Shown here: positions 35,331 through 46,897 of the stretch, piece by piece
How positions within the stretch are numbered: position 1 is the first letter of the stretch
Layout: each line of letters begins with the position of its first letter
Origin: Dermacentor variabilis
Taxonomy: Eukaryota > Arthropoda > Arachnida > Ixodida > Ixodidae
Assembly (NCBI RefSeq): GCF_050947875.1
Contig: NC_134570.1
Coordinates: 103,402,122 to 103,466,121, forward strand
Length of the DNA: 64,000 bases
Reading direction: 5' to 3'
Position numbers and translations under genes: made by a program
The notes under the pieces: generated by a model
Seen by the model: the letters and a program-made list of their open reading frames with translations, nothing else
Database searches by the model: none
What the model was told of the DNA's origin: nothing

Positions 35331-37384
35331 ATGACTGACGTTTCGTTGGGCTAGTGGATTTTTATTCATATATTGAAATTGCTTTGCTGTTCACACTTGC
35401 ATGCCCCGGTGCCTGCTCATAACTTTCCCAAACACAAACAAAAGCAAAGAAGAGACTGATAATTTAAATACCTTTATTTGCACTAAAGATACGTGCACAG
35501 GAAACATTATTACAGCACATAAGGCACCACTACATCGAACCTGGAGACATAGGCTAGTACCTACAGCAATCTTAGTTGTGCAAATATATCTGAAAAAAGC
35601 TATACATATGAACTCAATCAAAACGATCATTGTGGTATTCACTATCGACTTTAGAAGGCAAAGCGACTCAAAAGGCGGGGCTTAAGCATACCCTTGTAAC
35701 AACCAACTTTGAACACATGAACACTTGAAGCTGCTTGCGTGTGAATACACAAGACATTTGAATATGTTACATTAAAATGTTTCGCACACTAACACATCAC
35801 AGGAATAGCTACGGCTGACTGTGAGAAGGCAAAATAACAGACTTGAAACAAACGACATCACGTAAATATATACAAGCTTTAGCATACGTCTTTCACCGCG
35901 ATTAAAATTTAATGAAGTACCAAAGTTGACTTGCCCGAGCTTCTTGTCTTCGAGATGTATATATTTTCATGTTGCCCAATTATTTTATAAAATAACATCA
36001 CTCAACTTAGCTATTAACTGACGACGCATCATTTAGAAAGTTGCCGGGCATGGCGAACACCTGAATCATGTGTTTCTGACGAGCCAGGTTTACTTTCTTC
36101 AGAAACAAACTTGTAAAACTTGTGTGTAATGAATGCAGCTTATCTCCCTGGCACAAGTCAAGAACAAACAGTACACCATTTGATTATGTTAATTTGGGGT
36201 ACAGAAGAGTTTGTTGGTGGCATTTCCTCAATTTAGTGAGCTCATTTTCAGGTAATTTTTCTGAACTTGCAAAAAGCTAATTAGAGCACTTTTTTGGGCC
36301 TTTTTCCCTATACCCAGTAACTAAGTGGCACCTCAGTCAATAAAGAGATAAGGCAAGGCTAATACCTTCAACAATAAGAGACAAAAATAACTATTTAGCA
36401 CAGAAAATTGGTAGTAACACACGGCTAACACAATTCCAAGCAGCCAAAAGAATGGTCACTTGCACTTGCAGTATCAAGTACCCCAGAAATAGTCATAAAG
36501 GATGAGAAAATGTTTCAATGACTGGACAGCCAGATTGGTGAGACAGTGAAAAGCGCAAATAAATGCGTATACGAAACACCAATGACCTCAATTGTGCAGG
36601 TAAAATGTTATTAAAATGCTACCAAAATTTTAATGCAGAAAATACATAAACGTTGCATAAAAATTGGGACAAAGCAGTGACAAAGACGGATGGAGATACA
36701 GCACCCGTGTTGAAAAAAAAATTACAAGTGGTGTACATGCATATTTATTCTCACATTTTTTCTCCAATATATACAAAAAGAACACATGCACTTACCGCAT
36801 AAGAAAGGTTCCTGCGCCTGGACAATGCAGCACTGTACAAAGCAGCGCCATGAGAATCGAAAAGTAGAGCTTAATCTGTTTAAAAACTACGAATGCTAGC
36901 ATACCAACAAACAGGCATGTGGCATGTCGTGGCTTGATGGATGAAATTCATAAATATTACACACAAACGAAGTTACCATCACTCTTATTGGTTTCCTCAG
37001 GGGACTCTTTGAAGTTGAACTAGAAAAATGTACATCAGTGTTAAAAACAGAGAAGATAAGACCCTATAGAGTTCTTCCTGAAATAAACAGCGCAAATAAC
37101 TTAATGTATCTATGGAAACTTCGCCAATTCAGTGTACATTTATATTTGACAACCACCCAAACAGAGACGAGAAGGATGAATTAAGGTAGGAACACACATG
37201 AACGCCGACTCAACTAGAAGTTTATTCGTGAAGACAAAGATTTTAAACACACTGGCCAACTTCACAAAGAAAAAGCCATGAATGCGTAGCAGAAAGAGCC
37301 CGGCTCAACAAAAAAGGACTGAAAGACGTCCTGTAGAATAAACATGTGCGTCAAACACTAACAAAAGCATGAAAACTGAATGGT
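35331..37384. other. interior of the TIR element, no gene recognised
   Basis: AT-rich sequence with short frames only. A 94-codon frame at 35401-35685 has no recognisable features. No transposase motif was found. Confidence 0.4.
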
Positions 37385-37695
37385 TTGTCCTGTAAGTGAT
37401 ATTAACGAGAAGTACTGCAGCAACTCTTTCCCACTAAGGGTCACAGAAATCTTGCTTATGAATTTTTCTTCGTTATCAATAAATAATGCTTCCACAAGTC
37501 CTCTTGTGTTCTGGTCTCTGTGATGAAACAATCATTCTTTCTGCTCTAAACCGCAACACCAAAGGAGTTCCAGAAGCAATATTTATTGATCCCAAACGAA
37601 ATAAATGCATAACCAAGTTATCTGTTGCCCTTAGTGGGAAAAAGTTGCAGTTCTCAAAAGAGTATTTCTCGTTGGGTAGTATCACTTATCGGACA
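37385..37695. repeat. inverted pair of coding-like segments
   Basis: The plus strand at about 37563-37692 encodes EAIFIDPKRNKCITKLSVAL then SGKK. The minus strand at about 37500-37390 encodes EALFIDNEEKFISKISVTL then SGKE. These are clearly the same peptide in opposite orientation. Both share the CCTTAGTGGGAAA-AGTTG core. The longer plus-strand open frame (37486-38031) continues past this without similarity. It may be exon remnants of a multi-copy gene or of the transposon's own protein; the family is not recognised. Confidence 0.55.
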
Positions 37696-39054
37696 AATGT
37701 TTCGCTTTTTCGAAAAATTTTTCCGATAGTTCTCGTTTCTCACGCACGTTTATTCTACATGACATGGTTTTTTCATATTTCTTTCTTGTCGTACATGGCT
37801 GTTTCTGCCACGCATGCACGGCGTTTTACCTTTGTCAAGTTGACCAGTGTCTTTAATACCTCTGTCATCAAAAGTAAACTTTTAGATGAGCTTGCGCTCG
37901 TGTGTGCTCCTACCTATTTCGTCGTCCATCGTCCGCCTCTGTTCGTGCTGCTGTTTACAGTACGCACGTATCACTTGGATAGGCTGGTAAACATTCTCAA
38001 AAACAAAAGTAAATGCCTCCACTCCAGGTAGCCCATCCTTTACTACTAAACGCCAGAGGAAATCGAAAGTAAGCCTTCACAGCGTCCATGCGGCAGCTAG
38101 CACACCATAGAGCAGCACAAAAATAGCTGAAAATCCCACTTGATGGAGAGTGGCAACAGAGATGCGAGCTTGCTAGTGAATCAGCCACATATCAACGGGT
38201 GTCTCTTGCACGACGCCAAGGTGCTCTTGACGTAGAACACTTTAGCACCTGGGAATTTGCTGCATGCCTAACCTGGTGAGAAGGGGAATGCGGGCAGAAA
38301 ATGAGATTACGCGGATTAAGGATCTGCCATACACTGCACATAACTACGCATGAAATAGAAGTACACACTGTACTGGCAAGTAAAAATTCCCGACTCTTTG
38401 CGAGTGCCGTCGAGAAAAGGAAGAAATGGGTTGCTACGGTAAATGTTAGCTAAGAAACACACAGCGATGTTTAACAGCCGGAAAACATATTCGCGGCTCT
38501 CTCGCAGAACCGAAGACCACGTGACAGTGCATAGCCGATACCAAGCAAATATCGAATCTTTGGGTAGAAGTTCAGGAGAAGGAATGACCTAAAAATACGC
38601 AGAGAGCGAGGCGAGCGTGAGCGTGCCTGTACGAGTGAGAACATGTACCGCTCCTTTGAAGCTTAGTAGCCGCTCCGGCGTGGCTCCGATCAACCCACAC
38701 GATTTGTGTGCAGAGCGCCGCGCACACGCCCTTGCGCGTTGTGCGCGGTGGCGTCTGCGCAGTGAGCTAGCTCCATGCACGCGTCATTCATCGCCGCGCA
38801 AACGGTGTTCGAGTGCGACGCTTAGCTCGAGGCGACAACGCGCCGATTGACGCTCCTTTCGCTTCTGGAAGCAGCGCACATTCGGATCGGTCCAAATCAA
38901 AGAGGCAGCAGAGAACGGTGGCATGTTTCGGTTATCGCCTATTAAAATTGTGCAGTAGGCCTTCAACCCGCCGCGCTAGATAAAGATGCTTACTGCGGCA
39001 GTTTTGGCGGCGATAGGCGACAAGGCGAGCCCGTCGGCATAGAGAAAGGAATAA
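37696..39054. other. interior of the TIR element, no gene recognised
   Basis: No feature can be supported. The stretch 38580-38870 is locally GC-rich with open frames on both strands that lack any recognisable domain. Confidence 0.4.
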
Positions 39055-40925
39055 AAGAGCGGACACTCCCATAGAGCCCAGCGGCCGAATTGACAGCAGC
39101 GCACCAAGCCGTGGGCGTTAATACCTGAAGCACACTTCCGGTTTAGTGCGCGCGCGTTTTGAATACTAGCTGGTGCGCGTCACCACGCCGGCTCCGTTGT
39201 TTTTTTTTTTTGCTTTTGAAGTGAATATTTATTAATATATTTATTTTTTTATCTATCAAATATTTGCAAATCATTTTATCAATAAGTAAAATTGATTGCG
39301 AACGATCTTCACAAGCCTCCATTGAATATGTGCCTCGTGCAATTTCATAAAGACGCAAGACACCTTGTGAAATGAGGACATGTTTATTTTATTCTTTATA
39401 AATGCTCGTCGCAGGCTTTTTGTGCATTCATCCAACGTTGTGGCACCAGGTAAGCACCAGTAGTTTCCGCAGGAAGCTCCACCAGACGACGTGAGCTGAA
39501 AAAATTACAAACAAGTGTTATATTGTTATTAACATGTAAGAACAATGCCTGTAGAGGCGAAGCGTGCGAAAGTGGTGAATGGGCGGCATTACAAACAAAA
39601 GCAGTTCGTATTTACACACACGGCGTAGAAAATACCCGACTCATCCCAAGCAATACCGTACATACCACAAACACAGTCTAATTCCAAGCATTCCCCTCTT
39701 CCCAAGACTTATTTCCTGCACGTTAATAGCACGAATGCGCGGACTACGGCGCGTTTCGCGAACTTGGCTACAACCGACGCGATAGTACACTACGATACAC
39801 AGAGGTGGCCCCAACACAGGCTCTCAACCAGAGCATGCTGGACGCTCGCAGAATTCCTTCTACTCGCACTCAAGAGAAATGCGTGGGTGCCGTTCAGAAG
39901 ACAGAATTTTCGAGTTACTAGATCCTGGCGTTTGAGCTCCTTGGCTTATCTCTTGTGCGTTCTGCAGGCGCAAGCAACTCACTCCCGTGTTATCACTCTT
40001 GACGATTGCTCGTCGCGTTTTCGACAAGCGTGGGTACCGAAAGAAGGCTTAAATTGTTGTGGGACATAAAAATTGCCACCAACTTGTCGCAGCAAGATTC
40101 AGTACGCGCCAAACTAACCTTGTCACCACGGCCGAGCTGTTTTCGCTGCGTCACAACAGGCGCGGCGAGCGGGCCTCGTAGCATAAAAGGACCGAAAATA
40201 ATTTTCAACAATGTTGGGCGTCAGAGAAAGCGCCATGAACTTGTCAGTGCATTAAAGCGCGAAACCGCGGACTACGGCCGAGCTGATTTTGCTAACCGCG
40301 TCACAGCGCCAGGCGCGCCCACTGCGCTCGAAAGGTACCCCAAAAAGTAATGAAATTAGTTTCAATATTGGTGGCAGTCAGTAAAAGCGCCAAAACTTGT
40401 CTCAGTAAAATTCAGTACACGCGAAACTGCGTCACAGCACCCTGTGCGACTAGCGTGCCCAAAAACTACCGAAATTAGTTAAAATAATATTGGGGCTCAT
40501 AGAAAGCGTCACAAACATCTCCCATTACGATTCATTAATTCAAATTAACTGCTGCAGGACGGCCATGCTGTTTTTCGTTAACTGCGTCACAAGTCTAGCC
40601 TAGGTGCCGGGCAGTAAGCCTAATTGCTTGAAGTGCGTCGCAGACTGTCGAACAATGTTTCTCACCTTGCCGTAGTCCAATAGTGCAGTGGTGCCATGTC
40701 GAAGTTCCGAAGGAACGCAATAATTCGCCTGGAGGCCACCAAACCGGGCTAAATCCCAAAATAGAAAAACAGGCAGACGGGTGCCAGAACAGTCCAACGC
40801 TCAGATGCGCAGCCGGTCTCTCTCGCTTCGGCGGTGTGTCTGACGAATGACGCAAACATCTGGCTCGTCATTCGCCGGTTCGCCTGTCGCTAGGCAACGG
40901 AAGTAAGCCTCAAAGTTTAATTTAA
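39055..40925 (-). repeat. ~1.8-kb dispersed repeat, copy C (inverted)
   Basis: This is the reverse complement of the repeat at 10195-11905. Examples are AAGAGCGGACACTCCC (39055) against GTGTCCGCTCTT, CCAACGTTGTGGCACCAGGTAAG (39433) against CTTACCTGGTGCCACAACATTGG, and CGCAGACTGTCGAACAATGTTTCTCACCTTGCC (from about 40639) against the block at 10403. Because it also occurs outside the duplication units in inverted orientation, the 1.7-kb sequence must be a dispersed repeat in its own right. Confidence 0.75.
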
Positions 40926-43469
40926 TTTACGCGCTGATATTTTTACTTGTTCCGGGAAAGAATAAAAAAAATAAAACTATTTCTGTTAATCTTATTTCAC
41001 ATTCTTTTCTTTTTCGATGCTCGCGGCCCCAATTCGTCGGCGTTAATACTATAGCGCGACGTGTTTCCTGTTTCCAATTTTCACCGAGTGTCCGCTCTTG
41101 TTCTATTCCTTTCTCTATACTGTCGGCGGCTGTGTTCTTTGCCGACGTCGTCCCCACACCTCTGTTCATTTGCGCTGCGACTAATCGGTTGGCCATTCTC
41201 CGCAAATCCCAAAGAGGCGAAATATATTTTGCGGTGCGTCGCACCATTAGCCGCAACCTAAATCGAGGCGCGCTTAACCGCTACGGCACAAAAGGTGATC
41301 ACACTAACCGTATGGTATACGAAGAGCCACTAAGGATTAAAAAAAAACTGGCGGTCGCCAGTTGCCACGGCGGCCGCCATAGTTACGAAATGCGTAAGCG
41401 TGAAGTGCAACACCGCCTTCCGGTAGGAGTGTGGTACAAGCGTAGCACAGCTGCTCACCTGCTGCACAATTCTCCTAAGGTCGTAGTGCCTGCCTAAATA
41501 CCTTGAAACGCAGCGCGCCTCTCACGTATCGGAACGCGATAACAAGCACTTAGACGGCCCACGTGAGCCCCTATGAAAGATGCCGTGGCCACTGTACAAA
41601 ATTATCACTGCGCAGAGAAGCCGATCCTTATGTTCCAATCCTGTTCTCGGATACAAATTAAGGAAACGTCATTAGAGAGGTACAAATGAAGCAATTCAAT
41701 TTTACGCATGTGGGGCGCCGCTGCCTCTTCGCCTACTATTGTTTCAAATGAAGTGACGGCGGCAGCGAGCGTTAGTATCGCGCGCTTTTGCTCCAGAGTA
41801 CGCGGTTTGCTTGGAGAAAGTGAACGATGTGTTTAACGTCTCACGCTTGTCAATGTCAAAACAGAAAAAAAAAGGCTACGTGCTCAAGAAAACGAGATTA
41901 CTTACCTATCTTCAGAAGTTCGGCTGCCACTGTTTCGGGGTGCCTTCTCTCCAACAGGCATCATGACTTGTGCCGCGCAACTCATCAAAACAACCAGGCT
42001 CGCACATAAGTCGAAGACTAGTAGCTGGCTGAGCCAACGACTTCACCGGATAAACATCCCACTTATCGTCGTTGAAACATTTCACTTAAATGTGCTTCAT
42101 GTTGTCCGAAATGAAAAAAAAATACTTTCATCAAAAAGCACCAGGCGTGAACCACCACACCGACTGCAGCCATAGAGAAAGAAAAATATGCTGCAGCCAA
42201 GTAACTTAGTCCGAAAGCCGTTCACAGCTTCACTATCGTATTGAGTTATAAAAACATTTCAAACACAATATAACGGCACTGAAAAACCTCTAATTAATTA
42301 GCAATATTTTTTCATCCGCTAACCTTCATAGATATTTAAGAACAACCTCATTTGTAGCGTAAACAATAAATACTACGACCAAAAATTACGACTACGAAAC
42401 TAACGGCAACCATGTGTACTGTTGCAAAAGTGTGCGCAAAACGAAGCTACACGCGAAGCTACAACGGTTGCAACCGCGTGCGCGCGCATACACACACACC
42501 CGAATGCTACCTTGACGTTTGTAGCGCCACTTAGAAATAAAAATTATTACTAATTTCGTTATTTTTACAAAAGTAAAACTTCTAAAATAGTTTGTAGTGC
42601 CTTTGTAGATGACAAGGTGACAAGTAAGATATGATAACAGTCCGTTACCTGTATTTCTTTCATTTCCCTTTGGTCATAGCGAAAGAAATTCTTTCTCTAT
42701 GCTTTGGTGTTCTTCTATTTAACTGAACATACGAGACCTGCAGGCTCGGGGGGAGATGAGAGGACGTCAGTTCGGCGAGGCTCAAATAAATCGCCTGCTT
42801 CTTGCAAGGCGAGAGTCGGGAGCAGCCGCAGAAACAGCGATTAGCGTTGACACTGTTGCTGAATCCGAAGCTCTTTGAAGTCAATGGTTATAGCGGCTGC
42901 GCGCTCCGATCTCAAAGCGCGTTCGTTCTTTGATCTCTAGTACCATGGATATTGGATAAAAATACTATATTTGCTTTACGGACAGAGGGTACGTCGCAGG
43001 AAATTCGAAGACCTCACACGTGTATGTTTGTAGCGTGTGCGGGCTTCCATCCTACGATTCCTACAGCGCGTCCGATGCTCGAAGTTAGCATCGTCGCGCG
43101 TCGGCGCCTGTCTTATCGCCGGCCGCGCTGCCACCGTGTCTAGTTTTGGGGAATTCCACATGCGCGTATTCACCGTGTTTGGAAGTGAATTTCGCATTCT
43201 TCTGCTCCCCGAAACGTGCTCATTTTTGATCGTACCAATGGCTATGTCATCTAGTATATGTTAAAACGATGATAGCATTTGCACACCGGCGAAGAAAGAA
43301 ATCGTTACGAACTTGGGTGGTCATGAATTTAGTCTAACGTTACAGTTTTTACGTAGCGAAAACGGCTAGGAAAGTGGGGCGGTCCCGGCGATAGACGCTT
43401 TAAAGCGCCAGCTGTAGCGACAGCACGAGGAAGTGGCACGCGGCGCACGCGCCAAGCATTTCAAAGCTT
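40926..43469. other. interior of the TIR element, no gene recognised
   Basis: AT-rich with a few GC-rich patches. Open frames at 41132-41497 and 42660-42884 have no recognisable domain. A short AC/GC dinucleotide tract lies at about 42479-42500. Confidence 0.4.
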
Positions 43470-43489
43470 ACTGGCTTTTGAATGAGAGG

Positions 43490-43580
43490 AGTATGTGCGC
43501 GCTCGTGGCCTATTGGTTAGAGTACAGGGCTCGACTGCCGACGTTCGATTCCACCCCATCGGTCACACATTATTTTCTTT
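43490..43580 (+). mobile_element. tRNA-like SINE head
   Basis: An A-box-like TGGCCTATTGGTTAGAG (43506-43522) and a B box GTTCGATTCC (43543-43552) are spaced as in a tRNA gene. The flanks do not form an acceptor stem and the anticodon arm is poor. It is best read as the 5' part of a tRNA-derived SINE rather than a working tRNA gene. Confidence 0.6.
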
Positions 43581-43900
43581 TAATGAAAGCGAGGCGAAAG
43601 AAGAACCTAGCTGCCGCAGAATGACAGGAATGAGGTTGGAACGCTTCGCGATAAATTTTTGGAATGTCTTCATATGCGAGTCCTAATTATTATATACTGG
43701 ACTCAACTGCTACGCAAAAAAACAACTAGAAAAATCTACACAAATTACCCTATGAATTGTTTATTGAGAACACACAACCGTAATATTGTTGTGTAAGGGT
43801 TGAGTGAAGTCAATCGCTCTTGAAAATTTGTTGAAGTCCGTTTTTTCAACAATTGCCCAACAATATATCAATGGTTAATCAACAGTCATTTTTGTACGGG

Positions 43901-45971
43901 GTCTTCCTGTCTTCTAGCGTCACGCCTTACACCTGACATTAAGAGACAGGAAAAGCGTGGTGTTGCCCACAGAGCAAATACGAGATTACTAGCATTCAGT
44001 ACTCACGTCTATTTCGAAATCCAGAAAACCTTCAGGCTGCTTCAGAAACAAGCATCAAATTGTCCTTACATCACCCATGTAAAAACTGGCAGAACGATCG
44101 CTGCATGCACGTATTTCGTTCTGTCCGGAATCGCAAAATTCACTTTCCCCACGCAAGGGGAATTCCACCGCGATTGCATGTTCATCACCGCCTTGCCATG
44201 CAGAAAAGGGCACTTCCACAAGACAGCCCTAACACCGCAATTAAGGCACCTACGCGTGCTTGGGGCCGTTCACGTAAGGAATGCTTTCAACAGATGTGCG
44301 ATGATACACGCATCTACGGCACAAGAAGTGATGGTAGGCAGGCGTCCGTGCAGCTAATATTATTCCGACTTTTCTTAGGGATCGTACTTTCACTGTTTGG
44401 GCAACAGAGTGCAATCTACACCGATCGCACGGCAGAAAGATATGTGTGCCATGGGCGTCCACATTGAGTGCGAAGTTGCCCAGTTCAGTGACAGCTGATT
44501 TCGCCCATTGATTAGGCAATATTAGTACCTACATTTCCGAATATGCATGGTCGGTGTTACCCTCTTGACAAGAAAAGGCGATTTACGAACCAGGAATATA
44601 TATTTCAGGTGCCATCAATGCCATCGACAGTTTCCTAACAAAAAGGTCACGCCCTCATGACGGGAGAAAATGCAATACATTCAATGCAATAAAATGCAAT
44701 ACGCAATACATTGTTTTGTACAGTTCTCGTTCATGCAAGGCAACACTTCAGCTTTTACTATGGCGGGCATGTTCTCAAGGATAACCCTGGGAACCGCCAC
44801 AGACGCAACAGAATTCAGGAACCCCTAAGCTAGACAAGGCGCCGCGTTGCACACCTAATCAAGCAGCTATCATTCCGTTCCTACGGGCCTCAGGTAAGCG
44901 TGGACAAGGAGGTGGTCCTGGTACTGCTGCAATCCAGGGTTATCACTGCAGGTTTCCCAAAAGCGAGCAGTGCTACAAGCTCAACAAAGGACAATAACAC
45001 TGACTGGAGACACCCCAACGAGCTCAATCAAACAGAATTGAAAGAAAAGAACCTTACAGTATGCGGCCCCCCGAAACTACTTCTTGACACTGTAAGCGAC
45101 GCCATGAAATAGAGATTTTTTTATTCGTGGTGAACTCAGGGCCAAAAGCGATAAAGGAAGAAGAGAGGCATTTAAGCGAGGCTAACTAATGCATCCCGAA
45201 GTGTGGTATCAATGCAGTGCAGAAAGAAGCTAAATATCACAAAACGACCGAACCGAAAACGCGGTTATAAGAAATGAGTAGGTAAACCTATGTTCACAAA
45301 TCACGACAACATCGACAAGTGACAGGAAGATAAAGGTTAAATGCTTGTGCAAAGCAAAACCAGCGTCTATTTTGAGACGATGAAGAGATAGCGTCACGCT
45401 GGAAAGTTCAAGGCAGCGGAAAGCCCTTTCCCTGCCCGATCCTTCAACGAGTAAAGCATACAGAAGCCGGCAACGTACTGCACAGACGGCCATCAGAAAG
45501 GTGTTTAACTTTATTTGTCGGTGGAGGTCATCCCCTTACCCTCAGCGCTGAGAAGGTCATTATAGAGAAATGCACGTGGTACGACCTCAACGAGCTTCTT
45601 ATCAGTAAACCGTCTCTCTCTTTCGGTCATAAATGTCGTTTCACTTCGCTACCTGAATATACAAAACACCCACAGTGGCCCAGCGTCTAAGACCACGTTG
45701 AGACTGTGCAATCCCGAAGCCCGCCATAAAACATTGCCGCCTAATTTGCAAAATTGTTTATCAGGAAATGCAGCTTAAGCCTCTCTCCTTCTAGCACGTT
45801 GCGGCGTTTTCACCCTAATGGCGACCGCTGAATCGATATGCAGCCTAATTTAATCTTTTATTTAACACGTAGGTATACTTTATTCTTTCCTTTGCATACC
45901 TGTCAACTGACGACTTCGCAGAAAAATAAGGCCTGAGAAATAAATACGACGCATCTTCTTTCGACAGTAGG
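43901..45971. other. promoter-distal flank of gene 3, duplicated sequence
   Basis: After the insertion the sequence resumes as the paralog of 17295-19275 and runs to the gene 3 TATA box. Open frames in it, such as 44060-44467, are frame-shifted relative to their unit 1 counterparts and are not genes. Confidence 0.6.
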
Positions 45972-45978
45972 TATAAAA
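45972..45978 (+). promoter_or_regulatory. TATA box of gene 3
   Basis: TATAAAA lies within GTATAAAAGCAGGTAGAGGA, 74 bp before the ATG, with the same leader CAGCTCCCTGAAATCCGCTC as gene 2. Confidence 0.85.
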
Positions 45979-46051
45979 GCAGGTAGAGGAGCTCTGTCCA
46001 GAGGTATCAATCCTGCCGAGTACCTGCCAGCTCCCTGAAATCCGCTCAACC

Positions 46052-46897
46052 ATGATCGCCGTATGTAGTCCCAACTGACGTTGTTATCAGGATGGCATGT
46101 TAAAATTGTAGCGTCAATGTAACAGAATGCCAGCTACTTCGCGTCCAGTGACGACTTTAAGCAAAACAGTCACCTTCGTTCTTTAGCGGCTCATTCCGCT
46201 TGAACATCATGCCATCCCTACCGAATTTAATTCATAACTATCAAATGGGGGCATGGAAGACAACCATCCCTTCTCGAGGTTGTCGTAACAATTCTTTCTC
46301 GTAAATCAGTACCAAGCGCATCTCTCTTTAGCAGTGCACAGCGTTAATTTATGGTTTGCTTCTCATGCCTACTGAAACGAGAGACACCGAAGACGAACAA
46401 AGGCAAACAGATGGAGAGCTTGATGCATTTCTCCGCCTTGTTCCGCTGGCTAACTCTTCAATCCTACTTTCTTTTTGGCTATTGCCTCCTGGCGCCTTGG
46501 TTGTGTGTATTTAACTATAATATGTGCCGCTTCAGGTCCTGTGCCTCCTTGCTGCTCTCCTTGGCAATGCCATGGCCGTGTACATCCCAACGTACGGCGT
46601 GCCTGCGGCTGGCTACCCCGGCGTACCTATCGCCGGCTACCCCGGCGTGCCAGCTGTCACGAGTGTGCATGCCGCCCCCGTTGCCGCACTGCAGACCGTC
46701 CACCAGGGAGTGCCTGTGAGTCCCACTGTCCACAACGTGGCTACCCCTTACGGCTACCGCACAACCGGCGTTAGCTACAGCCACAGAGTCGACGCCCACC
46801 CAGTGCGCGCACGCTACGCGTACGGCCTCACGCCTTACGGCCTCGATTACGGATACGGGCTAGGCGCCTACGGATACCCCACCGTGCTGAAGAAATG
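46052..46897 (+). CDS. secreted cuticle-like Tyr/Gly/Val/Pro-rich protein, gene 3 (spliced, split stop codon)
   Basis: Coding exons are 46052-46060 (ATG ATC GCC, donor GTATGT) and 46536-46897 (acceptor CTTCAG). The stop TGA is formed from TG at 46896-46897 and the A at 48014. The product is 123 aa. The signal peptide MIAVLCLLAALLGNAMA is followed by VYIPTYGVPAAGYPGVPIAG, the A/V-rich middle, the core VATPYGYRTTGVSY and a Tyr-Gly-rich tail ending GYPTVLKK. Retention of intron 2 (donor GTAAGT) would give KKW and stop at TAA (46899-46901). It differs from gene 2 at few residues and shares its promoter, so the two are probably co-regulated and functionally redundant structural proteins. Confidence 0.88.

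Larger units (their letters stand above)
34963..43900. mobile_element. ~8.9-kb DNA element with terminal inverted repeats, nested in a LINE remnant
   Basis: The left end CCCGTACAAAAA (34963) and right end TTTTTGTACGGG (43900) are perfect 12-bp inverted repeats. Similarity continues for about 55 bp (ATATTGTTGG, then CAAT, then GTTGA on both). TCT flanks both sides if one extra G is counted at the right end, a possible 3-bp target duplication. The subterminal DNA (35000-35300) is rich in TTGTTG/GTTGAG words, and GGGTTGAGTG recurs near the right end. No intact transposase is visible and the superfamily is undetermined. The interior holds an inverted 1.8-kb repeat copy, a SINE head and an inverted pair of coding-like segments. 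Confidence 0.72.
19276..45971 (+). repeat. tandem duplication unit 2 (about 26.7 kb), expanded by two insertions
   Basis: This block runs from the gene 2 TATA box to that of gene 3 and is colinear with unit 1 (5716-19275). The extra length comes mainly from insertions at about 24710-30097 and 34963-43900, together about 14.3 kb, and from a repeat at 21585-21960. Small deletions and the absence of the unit 1 SINE and hairpin offset part of it. Confidence 0.85.

Noticed and set aside
37486..38031. 181-aa open frame in the TIR element
   Set aside because: Only the first ~70 codons resemble anything (the inverted partner). The rest is low-complexity hydrophobic sequence, with no splice or promoter context supporting an intact gene.
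42952..43200. Possible THAP-type zinc finger on the minus strand
   Set aside because: A short stretch (CEVFEFPA) caught the eye, but the required Cys and His spacing is absent.
43495..43575. Possible tRNA gene with A and B boxes
   Set aside because: The acceptor and anticodon stems do not pair properly, so it is read as a SINE head.
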